DNA from: Agapanthus africanus
Taxonomy: Eukaryota > Streptophyta > Magnoliopsida > Asparagales > Amaryllidaceae
DNA: 64,000 nt
Assembly: GCA_030015575.1 (NCBI GenBank)
Contig: CM057338.1
Location: 135,805,546 to 135,869,545, forward strand
Direction: 5' to 3'
Part shown: positions 10,583 to 21,699 of the stretch, one piece after another
Layout: each line of letters opens with the position of its first letter
Numbering within the stretch: position 1 is the first letter of the stretch
Notes under the pieces: generated by a model
Seen by the model: only the letters and a program-made list of their open reading frames with translations
The model's database searches: none
What the model was told of the DNA's origin: nothing
Program-made: the position numbers and the translations under genes

Positions 10583-12581
10583 TTTAAGTCAATTTCATGC
10601 ACCCATGTGTTCGCGGGGAGGCGAAAATTGCAAAAAATGATTTTTACGGGTTTCGCAACACCGACTTGAACCAAGGCTTGAACACAAACCCTAGCTAGCA
10701 AACAACTTGAGCTTTAACTACTTGGATGAATGTTATACCTCGTAGTATCGTGTCCTTCTAGTATTCTTTTTGTCCTCTTCCTCTTCATGAGCTCTTTGGA
10801 GTGAAAATGGATTACACCTCCTCGTCGGCTTCTCAAAATCGAAGAAGATCCACCCGAGAATTCCTACCTTGAGCTTTCACCTTCAAGATAAGTTAACTAG
10901 GTTACTTGGTGTGCTAAACTAAGTAGCCTAGGATGTGTAGAGAGTGATTAAGAGTCTAGTAGTCTCACAAAACCCTAGGGTTCTCAACTCATAAGACAAT
11001 TAGGGTTTGAGAGTTTAGAAAAGAGCTTGAGGAAAAATGAGAATGTTTTCTTGAGTTTCCTTGAAAAAAGAGTGGCTGCATATTTGAGACAATGAACCAA
11101 ACTAATAATTCACACTAGAAAATATCTTGTAAAATATCTAGCATGGTTCAATAAATTCTAGTGGTGATTCATCTCATGAGTCACCAAGTAGCCATCCTTG
11201 ATACAATGTATCCCTCCGCCTTATATCCTCCACCTCAAAAAGATTTAAACAAATAGAAAAACCTTAATATGAGGTGTCTCACTTATAGAAGCAATCTTGA
11301 TGAATTTACAAGAATGCCCCTCTCATCCGTATATACACACCCGCATCCGTATTCCGAGAAACACGAATACAATGAGATGAAACTAATCCTATAATCAAAT
11401 GCTAGGATCCGGCTTAAAAAAAAGCCTATTAGTATTGTCCGCCCGAACATCATCCGCACACAAGTACATGTATGTGATCGAACCCTGTCGCAAAACCATA
11501 CGACCTCTACACGTTTCGCCCGAAGCAGGGAAACCCTCTGTGTGGGACTCTAAAGACTCGACAGTACGCTGGCAGTGGGTTTAACCACAAGCACGTCAGC
11601 GGTACTAGCTGCACGTAACGGCTACCCAGATATCTTTCGATAAGAAGGCCGATGAGAAAACTCATCCGTACTCCTACTGAGCCTGTCTGTGGCAATCTCT
11701 GTACAGTCCGGTCTATTCATCTAAGAGTATCGGATATCGGGCCTAGGGGCGGCAAGCGTCAGACCTCTAATAGTGCAATAAGTCGTGTCGGAGTGCAGCC
11801 AAAAACACCATGAGAAACTACTGGAATCCTTACAAGCAAATCTCAGTTGCCCTGGCCAGGGACTTTGTGTAATGGCTTTCCGAATCACAGCGCGACATCA
11901 ACCTCCAATACCGGAAGAAACAAATCCTATCTAACCACCACAGCTTCCAAGTTCTTCGGGACTGCACCCAACTACTACCTATTTGCACGCCTCAATAGAT
12001 CCATGGTAGGGTAGTAATCTAAGAACAGTGGGAACACACTTGAGGCGAAGTAGCAGTGTCAAGTCAACGGACTATACTGTACTCATGTCACCTGGGAACT
12101 GCTACCTGACGATAGGTATAGTACCAACCAGCAGTTCCCTACGAGTCCGTCTAGTGTAACTCATAACCCAATGAGCACCTGCATACTATCTCCAGTACGA
12201 CGTACTGATGGCAGTAGGACATACCATCTCCCTTGCTGGGATGAGAAGCGTATACACTACTCTGGAGTATCGATGCCCTGTCTCGATAATCCTACGACCA
12301 GGGACCATTATAAGGATGTGCTTGTAGACTACCCAGCCCCCACTAGTGTGACTGCCATCACAACGCTGGTAGTCAAGCAAACATCCTAAGGGCTCTACCA
12401 ATATGTATTAGCGATACGTCAAAAGAAACATATACACATATTAAAATAGATACAAACCAGGTAGCATACTACCATATCAAGCAAGACTATCATAAATCCG
12501 TGTATATATCCTAAGCTTCCAAAATGTAATATACAAACCAATACTATACAATAATGGCCTCTAGGGCATATTGCACTAACA
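10583..12581 (-). repeat. E1 5' LTR
   Basis: Partner of 219-2224. On minus it starts TGTTAGTGCAATATGCC and runs to the PBS. It carries the 46-nt stem-loop at 12094-12139 with perfect 10-bp arms, and hairpins at about 11390-11435. Sequence differences from the 3' LTR are scattered, so the insertion is not recent. Confidence 0.9.
12094..12139 (-). repeat. Conserved 46-nt stem-loop, E1 5' LTR copy
   Basis: GGGAACTGCT at 12094-12103 is a perfect reverse complement of AGCAGTTCCC at 12130-12139. GGTA-tag-TACC forms an inner hairpin. Confidence 0.8.
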
Positions 12582-12586
12582 TTTCC

Positions 12587-14178
12587 ATCCTAAGGTTATG
12601 ATCGATATTTAGGGAGAGGCAAGTAGTGCATCATTGTCTCCGGAAACTCTGACACAACTGATAAGAGAAGATACCACCCAAACCAATTTACAACCTAAAT
12701 ACGTAATCTAGACTAATCTTTTGATTTCCAGGGTATTTTAGTAAAAATGTCATTTAAAATTCTCGAGGGATTTTAATTCGTCCTAAAGCCTCGAGTAAGT
12801 TTTTAATAAAAGTATTTTATTTAAAAAGTCAAGATTTTTTTATAAAACGTATTTTATATTTTGTGGTATTTTAGGGTAAAAATTTAACTTTTAAATTTTA
12901 TGATATTTTAACGAAAACTATCACCTTTGGAAACTTGATGGTATTTTTGTGTTTCTTTAATCTTTCATTTTAAAAGTATAGTTTTAAAAAAAATTCATTA
13001 AAAATACGGAATTGATGATTAATATAATTTTCCAATGATTTAATTTGTTTTAAAAGACGTATTTCTTTAAAATCGTATTTTTATTCTTTTCGAGACCGAA
13101 TTCTTCGTGAGAAGTTCTGCATCTTGCTCTATTATCTCAAGGACGTATTTTAACCCATACCATCCACAAATGGGTCCCCTGATGAGAGTTATAGAGGCGT
13201 AATTGCGTAGGTATTTTTAAAAAAAATAGTGATTAAAAACGTATTTTTATAAAGCGAGGGTATTTTAATGAAATTGTTTCTTGTAGAATAAAACACATAA
13301 CCAAAATATCGTGCTATTAAAACTGTTGTATATGTGAGTTGGTTAGGTCGTTACCCTATGTGTTTTCTAGAGTTATATATCAAAATAGCGATAAAGGGTG
13401 TATGCAAACTTCATAATATTTTTGTGTAATTTTCGATGTATGATTTATTTAGCACAGAATTTTAAACACATTCAAAATTAATGAGATGAATAATATTTTA
13501 AGGTTATGTTAGAAAGATTAGAGTGACTTATTTAGCATGATCATTGCGATAAAAATTATTTAAAAGAAATTGTTAAAAACCAACTCAACTTTTATTGATA
13601 TCGTTTTAAAGGCGTTGGAGATGAAACAAATCAAGAGAGGGGGAAAGAGAAGGGACTTATTAGTTGCATTAGATCTTTACGGGATTGTAGATAAGAAGAA
13701 GAAGACCTCGGTTGGAAGAACCGAGACTACGGGATGTGAAAAGATCGATTGAACCTCGCATTGACTTGGGCAACTCCACCTGAATAGCTTAACTCCTCTT
13801 GTACTTGGAAATTTCTAAGGGAGTATTTTGGATGGGATTTTCAGAAATGAGGATGAAGATGGAAGAGTGGGTATTTATAGGGAAAAGATAGGGAGAATTT
13901 TGTGATTTAAAAAGAATTAAAAAGTATTAAAAAGTGGAGTAAATGAGTTAGATGAAAGGCTGCATAGCATCTAGATAAATTCAGAGAAAATAAATAGGAA
14001 AAAGGAGTAAAGGGGAGTAAAAGAGACGCATGTGCGAAGCACGGAGGCAAATTTCTATGATCAAACCGCCAGAAGCAGCTGAAATGAGGAAACGCGCGGC
14101 AAGGATGGGAGCTCTGGTGTTGAAATTTATGTCATGTATTTTAATCAGTGTTAACTCCTCATTTATCCAGTTTGTTTT
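12587..14178 (-). repeat. G1 chromovirus LTR, distal part
   Basis: The 14178 side is joined to 24410 across the E2 insertion (TSD GTTTT), so this is the interior of the same LTR that begins at 24680. It holds a TATA box at 13872-13880 (minus). AT-rich DNA with several short poly-T and TATTTTA runs makes up 12720-13560. No genes are seen. The outer LTR end is not identified; E1 may have inserted inside or next to it. Confidence 0.65.
13872..13880 (-). promoter_or_regulatory. TATA box of the G1 LTR
   Basis: The minus strand reads CTATAAATA, followed about 30 bases later by a C- and T-rich stretch typical of a plant LTR transcription start. Confidence 0.6.
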
Positions 14179-14219
14179 TGTTATTTATATGTATGCCCTA
14201 GAGGCAATTATTGTACATA

Positions 14220-14221
<2 letters not shown>

Positions 14222-14263
<42 letters not shown>
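14222..14263. repeat. (TA)n microsatellite
   Basis: About 21 AT dinucleotides. The 3' LTR has only AATGTATATTATAG at the matching position, so the expansion happened after insertion. Confidence 0.95.
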
Positions 14264-14269
<6 letters not shown>

Positions 14270-14639
14270 AGATGATTGGATATACATAGGGAGGACTTTC
14301 TTGCTCGACATGATAGTATGCTATCTGGTTACTCTTTATCTTAACATGTACACAGATTGTCTCTCTGTTATATGTTGATTAAGCCCTCAGGGTGTTTACT
14401 TGAATACTTGGATTATGATGTGGATCATACTAGTGGGACAAAGGAAGTCCATGAGAACATCCTTTAATGTCCTTAGTCGTGGGTGTATCGAGACGGGGCA
14501 TTATATACCAGAATAGACTAGTGTATACCTTCTTGAACCATGTAGATGGGCGATGGATGATCTCATATCCATTGTTGTTTGACATCAGAGATGATATACG
14601 GGTGCTCAGTGGAGACTGGGTACACTGGACGGACTCGCC

Positions 14640-14685
14640 GAGAACTCCAAGATGGTATTATACCTCACGTCAGATGGCAGTTCTC
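14640..14685 (+). repeat. Conserved 46-nt stem-loop, E2 5' LTR copy
   Basis: Arms GAGAACT (14640-14646) and AGTTCTC (14679-14685); inner hairpin GGTA-tta-TACC at 14654-14664. The 3' LTR copy is at 22643-22688. Confidence 0.78.
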
Positions 14686-15282
14686 TGGTGACACTGGTAC
14701 AGGTTAGTCTGGCGACCCGAGATCGTCATAGAGTCTTGTATGATTCCCACTGTGTTTTGATTTTCACCTTACCACGTTCAAGAGAACGTGTAAAACGGTG
14801 GTTTTTGGGTACAGTCCCGAGTCATATGGAGGCAATGAGCGATAGGAGGGGATTTCGTCTCTCCCGGTATTGGGGTTGATGTTGCGTTGTGCCCGATTGG
14901 CCATAACAGTAATTCCATGGCCAGGGCTATTTCTGAGATTTACTGGTAAGTTTTATCAGTAATTTCTCGACCCATTATGAGCCTCATATCGGCATGACTT
15001 ATCAAGCTATTCGGGTCTGACGTTTACCACCCCCAGGCGAGATATGCGACATATCAGACGAAGAGACCGGACTGTACGGTAATGTTACTGTTTGGATTTG
15101 CAGGAGTATGAGCAGGCTTGCTTGTTGATCTTCTAATCGTTCAATACCCGGGTGGCCGTTACGTTTAGCAGACCTCTTGCGGCTTGTGGGTGTTTGATAT
15201 GATCATCACCTACTGCCGATGTATTGACGAGCCTTTAGAGTCCTACATAGAGGTTTCCTGGTTCATGCGAAACGAAGTAGGA

Positions 15283-15482
15283 GCACATATATGATATGTG
15301 CGGGACCGAGATTAATGCGCGTATGTGATACCGCATTCTATTCTCACGATATGTGATATCGGTCGGTTATATGTGATATAGCCGGGTTATCGGATCAAGT
15401 GTTGATTCGATAGATTATTACATTTGATATTAGCCGGTTGTATGTGATACAGCCGGATTATTAAATCAAGTGTTGATTTAAT
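15283..15482 (+). repeat. Array of seven stem-loops in the E2 LTR
   Basis: Seven hairpins lie in 200 bp: 15283-15301, 15314-15337, 15347-15361, 15364-15384, 15389-15411, 15434-15456 and 15460-15482. Numbers 2, 3, 4 and 6 share the loop TGTGA inside TATGTGATA-like cores; number 1 has the near-match TATGA. Numbers 5 and 7 share the core CAAGTGTTG with a GTG loop. The last has perfect 10-bp arms ATTAAATCAA and TTGATTTAAT. The array recurs at about 23285-23490 and, reversed, in LTR B. Confidence 0.8.
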
Positions 15483-16406
15483 GATTTACTGTATAATTAT
15501 ATATGTGATATATTAATTTACATTAACTAATATTAGCTCACTTAAACATTTGTTTTTCTCACTTATATACACTTAGTATATATGTGATATATATTAATGT
15601 ACATTTTATTGTGTCATGCTTGATGTCACATGCAACATGGGTGTATGAGGCTAACACCATGCTTATAATAATGTGAGGGATTTATTTATTTAAAGTTAAT
15701 CAAAATTAATGGTAATTAGTTACATGGTTGAAACTTGTAGAAGCTTGTGGAACCATTGACCAAGTCCACTAATTTTGTTTTACTTGTAGATATTTATTAA
15801 CCTAACCATTATTGTTTAGCCATGGTTTATTCTCTACATAGGTTAGTGTATGACACTAACTCACCCATGGTTGCTATTCTCACCTCAAGAGTTCATTCTC
15901 TCATCTTCATTCTTCATCTTCTTCTTCATTGAGAAAACTTGCTAGCTTTTCTTAAGGTGAGAAAATATTGTGAGAAAAACAAATCTAAAGTGAGCCCATT
16001 TCCTACTTCATCATCCTCTACTATTAGCCATTTAGTTTAGGGTGTTTGCTTCACTAATCTACCATTAGTGAAGAGATAGCATGATCTTAAGTCTCCTCGA
16101 TGTAGATCATCTTCGGCCTCGAAAACTTCGAGCAAGCTTGTTCATTTCTTCAAGTGAACCCTTTCTAGAGTTCGGATGTTCATTACTTGCAGCAAAGGGA
16201 CTACTACACGGAGCACTAGAAGTGAAGGACCGGTCTACAAAGGTTTTATTCCTCATTCACTTGTATGCAAAGTTGTTTGCATTTGTGTTTTCGTATGATT
16301 CTCTAGTTAAACATCCTCGCATTTGGGTTCCTTAATACGGCAAAATTTTCATTTGGCATGCACGATGCCGCCCGAAACCTCGCTGCCGTACTAGAGAACC
16401 CTGCAG

Positions 16407-16418
16407 TGGTATCAGAGC
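16407..16418 (+). other. E2 primer-binding site
   Basis: TGGTATCAGAGC, the exact plant initiator-Met tRNA primer site, one base after the 5' LTR. Confidence 0.93.
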
Positions 16419-19278
16419 TAAGCTAGAGAACTAGACGATGTTTGTTAGATTATGAAACCGAAACGACTCCGAAACTTGAAACACGGAAAATTGGCTTCTG
16501 TCGATTTTTAAAAGTGCTCTAAAATTTTTTCTAGCAAGCAGAATGTTATATGTGATATAATATGAACACCAACAAAATTTGGAGCATTTTTGGCTCAAAG
16601 TGGCCGGCCACATCATGCTCAAAACCGAGCTCCTTGGGTCAATTTTGGAATTCTGGCTTCAAATTTTCATGGTATTCCAGTCTCTGGGTTTTGGTGTTTC
16701 GGGTGTTGCTAGTTTTTCCTAAAATTGCATGTGATGTTAATTTTCTGCATAGGCAACTCGAACTATCTCGTATTCATAATTCCAATCTTTGTTTCGGGTA
16801 TATTAGACGGTGATAAAAAGGTTCAAACGGATATCAATGACCCAATGTTTCCCTCACTGGAAATTATCCAAGTGTTGGATTTTTCCAAATTTAAAATATT
16901 CAGAAAATCATGCAGGTGATTCTGTGGACACTTTAGAAACGAAACTTTAATTCAATTTTGTGACCGTCAGAACTGCCATCAAATCCTAGGGTTTGTGGTA
17001 GTTCAGCGGTGCCACAGGTGAAGCATTGGTTGACCTTTCTACGGCTGGTTCATAGGTGCTGTGGCATGTTTTGGGTATCTTTTTTAAACTCCGCTCAAGT
17101 GTTGAGCTCTTTGGGAAATTTTGGGTGTTTGTTTATTCGATCGGAAAGTTTAACATCGTTTAATTATCTGAGATTGTGATACAATAATTGGAATCTATTT
17201 AGTTGCGTGCAAGTTTAACATTTCGGTCTTGGGTGAAAGCGGGAATCTTGTTGAATTACACGACTTCTTTTGAAAAATGTAAGATTTGCATTGTTAGGCA
17301 TGAAATCCAGAATATGTGATATTCCGGGTTTATGATGTCTAAGGGCAGTGACGATTCCAATTGTTGTAGTTTCTCACTTTCTTTTCTGTGACCATAAGTG
17401 TAATATGTGGTGTATCACCGGTTTCGTTGCTATATGTCAACGACAATTGGGATACACATATTTACTTACGTTGATGACATATGATGTTATGTGTTGCTGG
17501 GATATGTTATATTGGATCGTCGTGTTTGAATAGCCGAGGTTTTTTTTATGTGAGATGAGAATTTTTCATTTTCATTCATGTAAAAACTTGTATATAATAT
17601 TATTTTATTGGGGCACTTCCGGGTTGAGGAAGATGTCACCGTTGATGTATATTATTTACTTTTCCGCATTAGGATAGACCCAAGGAGGGGAGCACAAGTA
17701 ACCGGGTTCTAGAGTCCAGTGAGAGACCATCTCGAGACGTCAAGTCCGGGTCTCCTAACTCTATAATTGGTAGGGTTTCTTGCCGCTCTCGCAAGGGTCT
17801 AGGGATGTGGGATTGGCTATTCATCACGACCGTGGAATCCGTGTTTTATACATGCTTAATTTAAAACCCGGAAATCCTAGTATATCCAATATTTCATATG
17901 TTGATTTCTGCTGCGAAATTCTGTGATGTGATCATTTTATATGATGAGATAGATACTGTATATAGTATATGTGATATATTATATAGACGTTGCTTATGTT
18001 TTACACCCGTGCTAGCCCTGCCCCGCTCTACCGTTAGTTACCTAACCTAACGGTGCATGACGGGACATCGAGGCGAATGCGGATGGCATAAGCGTACGTT
18101 GTATTTATCTGTGATGCTTAGGTAACTTAAATGATGGGACTTCATTAATGAGATTAATGAAAGAAAATAAACCTAATGATGTTGTGAAATCGAATTTTCA
18201 AAAACGGGCAGCTCTAGTTCTTGTTTTGCATAGCGGTATTCTTTGTAGAATATCCAGCACCTTATTCGATAAGGAAAGAGCCGAGATCCCTTCACCGGGA
18301 GTGACCTCTTTAGCAATAACTGGCAGATTCTACAACCCTCAGTTTCGTCTTTTGATTGCTTTTCTAGTTCTTGCTTTTCATAGTGGTATTGTGAATATCC
18401 TGCACCTCATTCGACGAGGAAAGAGCCGAGATCCCTTCACCGGGAGTGACCTCTTTAGCGAAACTAGCAAAAGCCTGAAAAACACTCCATTTAAAATTAT
18501 TTAATTCTACAACGATATCAAGTTCATTACGCAAAAGGTTTTCTTAGAAACCTGTCGTAGCCCTCCGTCATTTCAGATAAGCACTTCATAGTATTCGTGC
18601 TACGTTTGTTGGCCTGCGTCAAGGCGTAGTGTGCGGTAGCTATTTAGTAATTATCTGCTAAAGCATATGATGCGATTGAGTTAGGATAGTCGTGCGACTT
18701 TGTTGGCCTGCGTCAAGGATCGTGCAGGCGGGTTTAATTCAATCATGAAATATACGGGTTGAATTTGACTAGTGGACTATGGTTTGTTGGCCTGCGTCAA
18801 GGTCATAGCCTGCTAGGGGCAAAATTATCGAGAATTTCAAGTGTTGAAATTTGCAATGAGATAGCATACCTTCTATGAGATAGTTAGATCCCGATACCCA
18901 CTGCGAGTAAGAGTTACTTCTGGGAGAGTTTTACACATTACAATTAGCCAATCAAGTAGGTGTCTAGAAAGTTGTTAACGGGGTTATGCCCCTGGGAAAA
19001 TAAAGTTTATTTTAATTAGGTCCGTGCGAAAGCACGGGGAACCTGCCTCAAAGTACCGACACTGGCCTGGTCGAAAGATTGGCGAACTTGTAGGGTATAA
19101 TTAATCCCGGCTAGTCTTACCTTTTAGGGTTTGAAGGAAGATTTGATAAAAACAGTGGGAGCCATCCTGATTAGATAAAATAATAACCAATCTAATCTTG
19201 CAAGAGCATACGCTGAGTGTTTTCTTCTCTCTCTCTCTCCTGGTAGGGACCATATCACGCCTTAATTAAGATAATAAT
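16419..19278 (+). other. E2 leader, non-coding
   Basis: A long 5' leader without convincing protein homology. It contains three more CAAGTGTTG-core hairpins (16866-16880, 17093-17107, 18833-18851) and TGTGA hairpins (16546-16560, 17311-17325). It also has a tandem duplication of about 150 bp (18213-18474) and three copies of TTGGCCTGCGTCAAGG (about 18604, 18699 and 18782). It ends in a CT-rich tract at 19221-19241, the point where gag is missing relative to E1. Confidence 0.7.
18213..18474 (+). repeat. Tandem duplication in the E2 leader
   Basis: Two diverged copies starting TCTAGTTCTTG at 18213 and 18363. Both include AAGAGCCGAGATCCCTTCAC and GGGAGTGACCTCTTTAGC. Confidence 0.85.
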
Positions 19279-19700
19279 ATGGATGTATTGACCAGACCCG
19301 GTTGTTATACTGAGCTGGGGAACGTTGGTCCCGCTCTATCTTATAATTGTTATAAGACCGGGCAGGAGATAGGGGATTTCCAGGATTCCCGTGCCGCCCA
19401 AACGAAGAAAGTGCATAATGATGCATCTTCTTCAGGTGTGTTCGTTACAGAGAACTTTTTCTCAGTATGCTCTATGTCCTGGGTATGAGATACCGGATCA
19501 GAATCCCACATATGTAATCTGTTACATGGGCTACAGATAGGTAGAGAACTGGGAATGTGTGATAAGTTTCAAGAGTTGGAAACGGTGCAATTGTTGCAGC
19601 CAAAGCTAGTTGGCGGTTATCACCCTGTATTACCAAATACATTGATTCTGAATGAATGTTATTAGATACCGAACCTGATATACAACATCATATCGGTCTC
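19279..19700 (+). pseudogene. E2 protease region, no gag upstream
   Basis: The frame begins at ATG 19279 with a segment shared with E3 (GNVGPALSYN versus GNVGSTLTYD), not with E1 gag. It then reaches ASSSGVFVTE and the protease motif. There a stop codon precedes the active-site Asp (SWV-stop-DTGSESH), and the second Gly of the usual SGSH is Glu. Further stops and shifts follow. Function is lost. Confidence 0.78.
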
Positions 19701-20730
19701 TTTATTTAGTAAAGAAGGATATAATTTTGTATTGATGGATGATGTTTTGAACATTTCCTATATCAAAAGTTGATCGGTTCGGGCACGTTATCTAAAAGCA
19801 TTCGTTCTAAATCAAACTACAGTTCTCAATGTACAGAACACACACAAGAGGAAGAGTTCAGAAATGAATGAATCCTTCTTGAGGCATTGTAGACTAGATC
19901 ATATCAATGCGACCCGACTAGCTAAGTTACATTAAGATGCATATTTAAATCAGTTTGAATTCACATCTTATGAAACTTGCCAGTCATGTCATAAACATAA
20001 AATGACCATAGCTCCGTTTACTGGAAACAGAGAAAGAGTTAGTGAACTCTAGGGATTGATACAAGATGATGTATGTAGGTCCCCTGTCTACAAATGCTAG
20101 GACTGTTTCTTTGTACTTCATTACATTCACTGATGATCTCTAAAGATTCGGACATATGTTCCTATTGAAACACAAGTCTGAAACTTTTGAGAAATTCAAA
20201 GAATATAAGTCTGGAGTAGAGAACCAAAATGGGTATAAGTATTGTATCTTTTGATGTGATTAGGGAGGACAATACTTGAGCACGGAATTCCTGGACAATT
20301 CAAAAAGAGAATAAGATTCTCTCTCGGCATTACTCCTTCGCATACACCACAGCACAACGGTGTATCGGGGCGGAGCAATTGCACCCTATTAGATATGGTG
20401 CGCTCTATGATGAATACTACTTAGTTGCATATTTCCCTTTTGGAAATTATACACTTGAGAAGTTGCATACCTATTGAATAAGGTTCCAACCAAATCAGGT
20501 GCCTACCACTCCATATGAGATATGGCATGGGAAGAGCCCATGTCTTAAGAATGTTAAGATTTAGGGTTGTCTGGCCTATGTTAAAAGCAAAATCCGGACA
20601 AGCTCGAGGCAAGCTCAGTTCTGTGGAAATTTGTTGGATATCCCAAGCATTCGCAAGGGAATATCTTCTACCGCACCGAGAAACAAAAGGTGTTTTATTT
20701 CTCGGCATGCTACCTTTTTAGAAAAGGAAT
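19701..20730 (+). pseudogene. E2 integrase, heavily decayed
   Basis: Homology is recognisable in pieces across frames: a HHCC region near 19880-19990 (RHCRLDHINATRLAKLH, then CQSCHKHKM), a CGP-like segment near 20080, and the QHNGVS region near 20350 read as HHSTTVYRGGA in a shifted frame. The C-terminal spacer near 20510-20720 matches E1 and E3. Many stops and frameshifts are present. Confidence 0.7.
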
Positions 20731-20859
20731 TTTTTATGGAAGAAATTAGTGGTCATGAGGTAGAACTGGAATAAGTTCCAGCTATACAAACTACAGCTGA
20801 TGATTTGGTAGAACCGGAGGATTCAATAGCTCCTGACGAACCTCAGCCTCTCCGCTGAT

Positions 20860-21610
20860 CTGGTAGGGTTCCTCATCCGCCTGAGAGATACTTCGGTTTT
20901 CTTAATGACAGTGGGAGCGAGCATTGCATCATGAGATGATGACCCAACTATGTTTCGAGCAGGACATCATGAGTGGGGACTCTGTAAGAATGGTTGGATG
21001 CTAAGCGATCTGAGATGGAATCTATATACACCAACAAAGTATGAACTTTGGTTGCTATATTTGAAGGGTTAAACCTCCATCAGGAGCAAGTATATCTTGA
21101 GAAGATTACTTGGTATAGATGGAAAAGTTGAGACTTTCAAAGCTAGAATTGTTGTAAAAGGTTTTCGTCATCGACCAGGTGTGGATTATGATGAAACCTT
21201 TTCTCCAGTGGCTATTCTTAAGCCCATCCGGATCCTACTTGCCATTGCTACATACCATGACTACGATATCTGGCGGTTAGGTGTCATAACTGCTTTTCTA
21301 AATACTGATTTAGAAGAAAGCGTCTACAAGTACACAGCCAGAGGGCATCGTAGACAGTGGGAGCAGCGGAAACGTGTGCAAGTTGCTTTACAGGTTAAAG
21401 CAGGCATCGCGGAATTGGAACATCTGTTTTGATGTGGTAGTCAAAGCGTTTGACTTCATCAAAATTGTAGATGAACCTTGTATATACAAAAAGGTAGTAG
21501 AGAGTAAGGTGGTCATCCTCGTATTGTACGTGGATGACATACTCTTGATAAGAAAGAAGTTTCTTATGCTACACTCGGTCAATCTCCTCTTATCACATTG
21601 ATTCTCCATG
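20860..21610 (+). pseudogene. E2 reverse transcriptase
   Basis: Copia RT in two overlapping frames. The first (21097-21432) has VETFKARIVVKGF, DYDETFSPVAILK and ITAFLN. The catalytic-Asp segment reads IWRLGVITAFLN where E1 and E3 have WQMDVKTAFLN, so the first catalytic Asp is replaced by Gly. The second (21374-21601) has KLLYRLKQASRNWN and LVLYVDDILLI, so the YVDD box is intact here. A stop follows at about 21601 where the C-terminal RT part should continue. Confidence 0.82.
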
Positions 21611-21699
21611 TAGGATCAAGATGATACCTCCTAAATCCTGGGTTTTGGATCTATGAGATAGATCTAAGTAGATGTTAAGATTCTCACTAGTTGTAGTGA

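Larger units (their letters stand above)
219..12581 (-). mobile_element. E1: full-length Ty1/copia retrotransposon, degenerate, with nested solo LTR
   Basis: Two about 2.0-kb direct repeats (219-2224 and 10583-12581) flank an internal region on the minus strand in the order PBS, long leader, gag, protease, integrase, RT, RNase H, polypurine tract. Integrase before RT defines Ty1/copia. The flanks are identical 5-mers, TTTCC at 214-218 and 12582-12586. The leader is interrupted by solo LTR B (7572-9763); without it the element is about 10.2 kb, the size of E2. All coding parts contain stops or frameshifts. The family resembles Angela/Tork-like copia elements, but the exact lineage is inference. 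Confidence 0.9.
14179..16405 (+). repeat. E2 5' LTR
   Basis: Starts TGTTATTTATATG and ends ACCCTGCA. It is very similar to the 3' LTR; the clearest difference is a TA microsatellite at 14222-14263 present only here. It contains the 46-nt stem-loop (14640-14685), the hairpin array (15283-15482) and a further perfect hairpin TATATA-TGTGA-TATATA at 15577-15593. Confidence 0.93.

Noticed and set aside
13570..13752. Lys-rich 60-codon frame
   Set aside because: It lies in the G1 LTR downstream of its TATA box in antisense; no homology.
16081..16335. 84-codon frame in the E2 5' LTR, repeated at 24085-24339
   Set aside because: It is duplicated by the LTR copies only; solo LTR B does not keep the frame.
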